This document shows positions 61,130 through 64,000 of a stretch of DNA of 64,000 nucleotides, one piece after another. Source of the stretch: Xestospongia muta. Lineage: Eukaryota; Porifera; Demospongiae; Haplosclerida; Petrosiidae. The stretch covers positions 4,826,643 to 4,890,642 of the forward strand of contig OY848927.1 in NCBI GenBank assembly GCA_963693285.1. The letters run 5' to 3'. Under the pieces are notes generated by a model. That model had not been told where the DNA came from and did no database searches. It worked only from the letters and a program-made list of their open reading frames with translations. The position numbers and the translations under genes are program-made. The stretch's first letter is position 1. The number at the start of each line of letters is the position of its first letter.

Positions 61130-63992
61130 TTAATACTGCAAAAAGTTCTTTAGCCTTGTCCTATCAACTTTATCTCCTCTGCCAGATTTGGATAATTTTC
61201 CAAGTACATTCTATTTAAAAAACATCATTTGTTATGAAATATATACAGTATTAAAATAATACTGTCTTACTGGTCGTGTTGTGAGTTGAGCTTTCTCTCC
61301 ATGACTTTCTATAATTCTTGCATTGATTTCACTGAACAAGTTAGAGTCCAATACTTTGTCATCTTCAAGTACAATAAATGCATGGATTTCTAAAGCATAA
61401 GTCATTGTAAATAATAATATTATCTCTTTGATCAGTATAACCTGTCTTGGTCTCATCTTGTATTACAGCTGCCTCAACAATAGATTTATGTTTTGTCTAA
61501 AAATATTAATAATTATTAAAATTACAAAAAATGCTGACAGACATACAATGGATTCCTCAATCTCCATAGCTGCTATATACTCTCCATCAATATTAAGAAG
61601 GTCTGTGAAAGAACCAAGAATTCTGTAGTCACCATTAGCTGTCCTTCTAGCAACATCACCAGTGTAGAAATATCCTGAAAAGAAGAAGAAAAGTCTCATT
61701 TCATTTAACCCAGTTGCCATAGTAACATTATTGAATACCTGGAATAAGACTACAATACATCCTATAAAACTCTGTTTGTCCATTTTCAGGTTGATCACCT
61801 AACAATCCAATAGCCAGTCCTGGGAATGGTTTTACACATAAGTAACCAATCTGTTCATTTTCTTCAATTTTAGTTTTAGTCTACAAAGAAATACCAGTGT
61901 ACTTAATAACAATTAATAACAAACATACATTGATATCAAACAGCTGTACATCAACTCCATAGAATGGTTGCATAGGAACACCAGGTCTTTGACAATCTTT
62001 AGAAAAGGCAACCTTCTTTTGACATGGCCGGGAACTTATAATAGCACCACCAACTGTAAAATAATTATTAAAATATTTACAAAGTATTAGTAAAATTAAC
62101 CTGATGAAAAATAGCAATCAATAAGTGTACAAGACTTTTTCCCTACATTGCTATAAAGCCATTCCCAATTGTCTTCTTGTAAGTAATCTCCAGCTATTAA
62201 AAATTAAGTATCCATGCATTCAATAAATGACCAGTATCTCACCTGTGGCAATAAGTCTTAACGACTGGATCCTTTCAATCTGAGAAGTATTACATTTACG
62301 CTTCATTTGGGTAACCATATTTGATGTCGTGATAAATTGAGTTACTCTATATGAGTCTAAGAGCTTCAAATATTTAGCTAAAAATAAAACATGTTCAAAT
62401 CTGAATTAGCTAACCAGTATTAAATACCTGGGTCATCTGACAGTAATTGTCCATTTAGTAGAACTGATGTACCTCCATTACAAAGTGGGCCATAAATTGT
62501 GTAGGCTAGTGTCAATGGATGACCCAAGTCTGTAGTAACAACTGATTGATCACCAACACCACAATCAAAGACATACTATATAAAGTAATCATTTGATGTA
62601 AACAGTTTAAGAGTTGTAAAGCAGACCTTGTAAGTTGCTGCAGAATAGAGGAGGAATCCTGCATGTGAGTGAATGACTCGCTTAGGTTTATCAGAGTCCC
62701 CTGCAGCTAAAATGACAAACAATGGATGTCTACTTGAAACTTTGACTGCCGGAAAATCAGTATTAAGGCAGTGATCAAGTTCCTAAGATACAAGGATTAA
62801 CAGGTCATTATTATTTAAAACCTAACCTGGTCCATGTTGATAAAGTCCAATATATCTTCAGTAGTCTGTGGTACACCAGTAACAAATAATTTTATACTTT
62901 GTCCAGTTTTAGTCATAGCTTTCTTCACATTTTTCAGCAAATTGTAATTAGTGATAATTGCAATTGGTTTGACTAAAGAGATTACAGAAAGTAATAATAC
63001 ATTTAATATCTTACTATATACAGTAAAATACTCACCATCATTTAGGTATTGAGTTAGTGTCAACAAGTTGGTCATTGGAGATATTGTACTGATAGTGAAT
63101 AATATAAAACAACTAATTAAGATATAAAAATCTCACCAGTGGATCAAGCCAAGTCTTCTACATGCTAGAACACAAGCTACTGAAGTAACTTCTAAAGACA
63201 TGACTATAGCAATAATATCAGGGAACTTTTGCTCTTTTGAGTAAGACTTTATTCCATTTTTCACAAGAACATTGGAAATCTTACATGTTCTTTCCAATAA
63301 TTTTCTAAAATGATCAACCATTTATTAAATAGGTTAGATATACTTTAATTATTAATGTGTTACTTGTAAGTAATTTCTTCTGCTTCACTTATTAGAGCAA
63401 TCTTGTCATGATCTCTGTTCTTATCAAGGCACTGTTCTATAAAGAGAGGGACTTCCATAATATTCTACTAGATATTATTTACCAGTGACATTAAGAAATC
63501 CTCCTTTAAACCATTCAATATGTCCAATGTTCATATCACAGACATTCACCTCTTCATGTTTTAGTATTGTGTCTGCTAGTCCACTCCAAAACAAATCAGA
63601 AAACTCAACTGTTGCTTTGTAGGTGTCACTATAATTGTCTGATTCATGAGCCAATCCTTCACCTAATAATAATATATTTGAATTTAGAAATGTATTTAAA
63701 GTAATTTTAAAAACCTCTGATAACATTGAATTGAATACTGATGTCTTTAGGTACGTGTGGATCATCTAAAGAGTCATAATCTGTTTCTTTATGGAAACCA
63801 CCCTTTCTGGTTATCTCTCTGAGGTAATGTCGACTTGTTTTAAAACTTTTTGTAGTGGGAAGATCTTTCACAAACTACAAGACAAAATATGAAACTGTTC
63901 CAATATCAAATGTTTCTGACTTGAAATTTGCAGGGAAATTTATTGATATTGGGAAATTCTCCAGTCAATAGGTCATGAAGAGCTTTTTCCAT
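61130..63992 (-). CDS. Acetyl-CoA-synthetase-like protein with degraded catalytic motifs (5' end possibly outside window)
   Basis: Many short exons encode an ANL-superfamily protein most like acetyl-CoA synthetase: FWSGLADTIL...HIEWFKGGFLNVTEQCLDKN corresponds to the ACS N-terminal FxGGxLNVSxNCLD region. HPLFVILAAGDSDKPKRVIH...GFLLYSAATYKYVFD corresponds to the core around the P-loop. But the P-loop T-S-G-S-T-G-K-P-K-G reads AAGDSDKPKR (62678-62710). The WQTETGG motif reads YFSSVGGA. YFTGDxARRxxxGxYxIxGRxDD reads YFYTGDVARRTANGDYRILGSFTD, losing the hinge arginine and one Asp. The terminal SGK lysine motif reads KSGRGDK. The frame is open throughout, so it looks like a retained pseudoenzyme rather than a dead gene. 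A candidate ATG lies at 63992-63990, only eight bases from the window edge, so it may be incomplete. Confidence 0.78.
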
Positions 63993-64000
63993 TTGCTTCC

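Overview
The window is eukaryotic nuclear DNA from an early-branching animal, most likely a demosponge (Amphimedon-like). It is AT-rich and gene-dense. Introns are mostly short (several are 40-60 nt) with GT-AG or occasional GC-AG borders. The genes are typical of animals: HPRT, CUL2, MAPKAPK5, spartin, ARL5, a Boule-type RNA-binding protein, FAAP100, calaxin, and a tandem family of GABA-B-like receptors. The species assignment is inferred from gene content and architecture; no sequence comparison was run.

Layout. 1-6.6 kb: the 5' end of N-myristoyltransferase (minus), then calaxin/EFCAB1, a CILP-like membrane glycoprotein and HPRT (all plus). 6.6-8.1 kb: gene-poor and AT-rich. 8.1-27.4 kb: four tandem minus-strand copies of a GABA-B-type class C GPCR gene. 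Copies A, C and D look complete; copy B has lost every exon between the first ligand-binding exons and the terminal exon. The spacers and introns of the array hold a 39-bp minisatellite, long palindromes, a MITE-like inverted-repeat element and a GC-richer block I cannot explain. 27.6-36.2 kb: two minus-strand genes, a KIAA1217/SRCIN1 (SKT/p140Cap)-type coiled-coil protein and MAPKAPK5. 38.1-42.7 kb: a divergent pair, ARL5 (minus) and spartin (plus). 43-46.6 kb: an unrecognised multi-pass protein with a CxxC...DH...CxxC motif, a small secreted orphan-family protein (minus), and a small RIIa-fold protein. 47-56 kb: a Boule/DAZ-like RRM gene and cullin-2 (plus). 56.1-64 kb (minus): an intronless mitochondrial-type P450, FAAP100, and an acetyl-CoA-synthetase-like gene whose catalytic motifs are degraded and whose 5' end may lie outside the window.

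Most genes are unrelated housekeeping or signalling genes packed together. The functionally coherent block is the receptor array. Its copies are mosaics of one another, as expected from unequal crossing-over and gene conversion. The most unusual candidates are the TM-less receptor copy B, which still has open frames and usable splice sites, and the apparent pseudo-acetyl-CoA synthetase.

Exon borders were placed by eye using splice consensus and protein-family memory. Coordinates given as exact are base-level readings; those marked 'about' are approximate.
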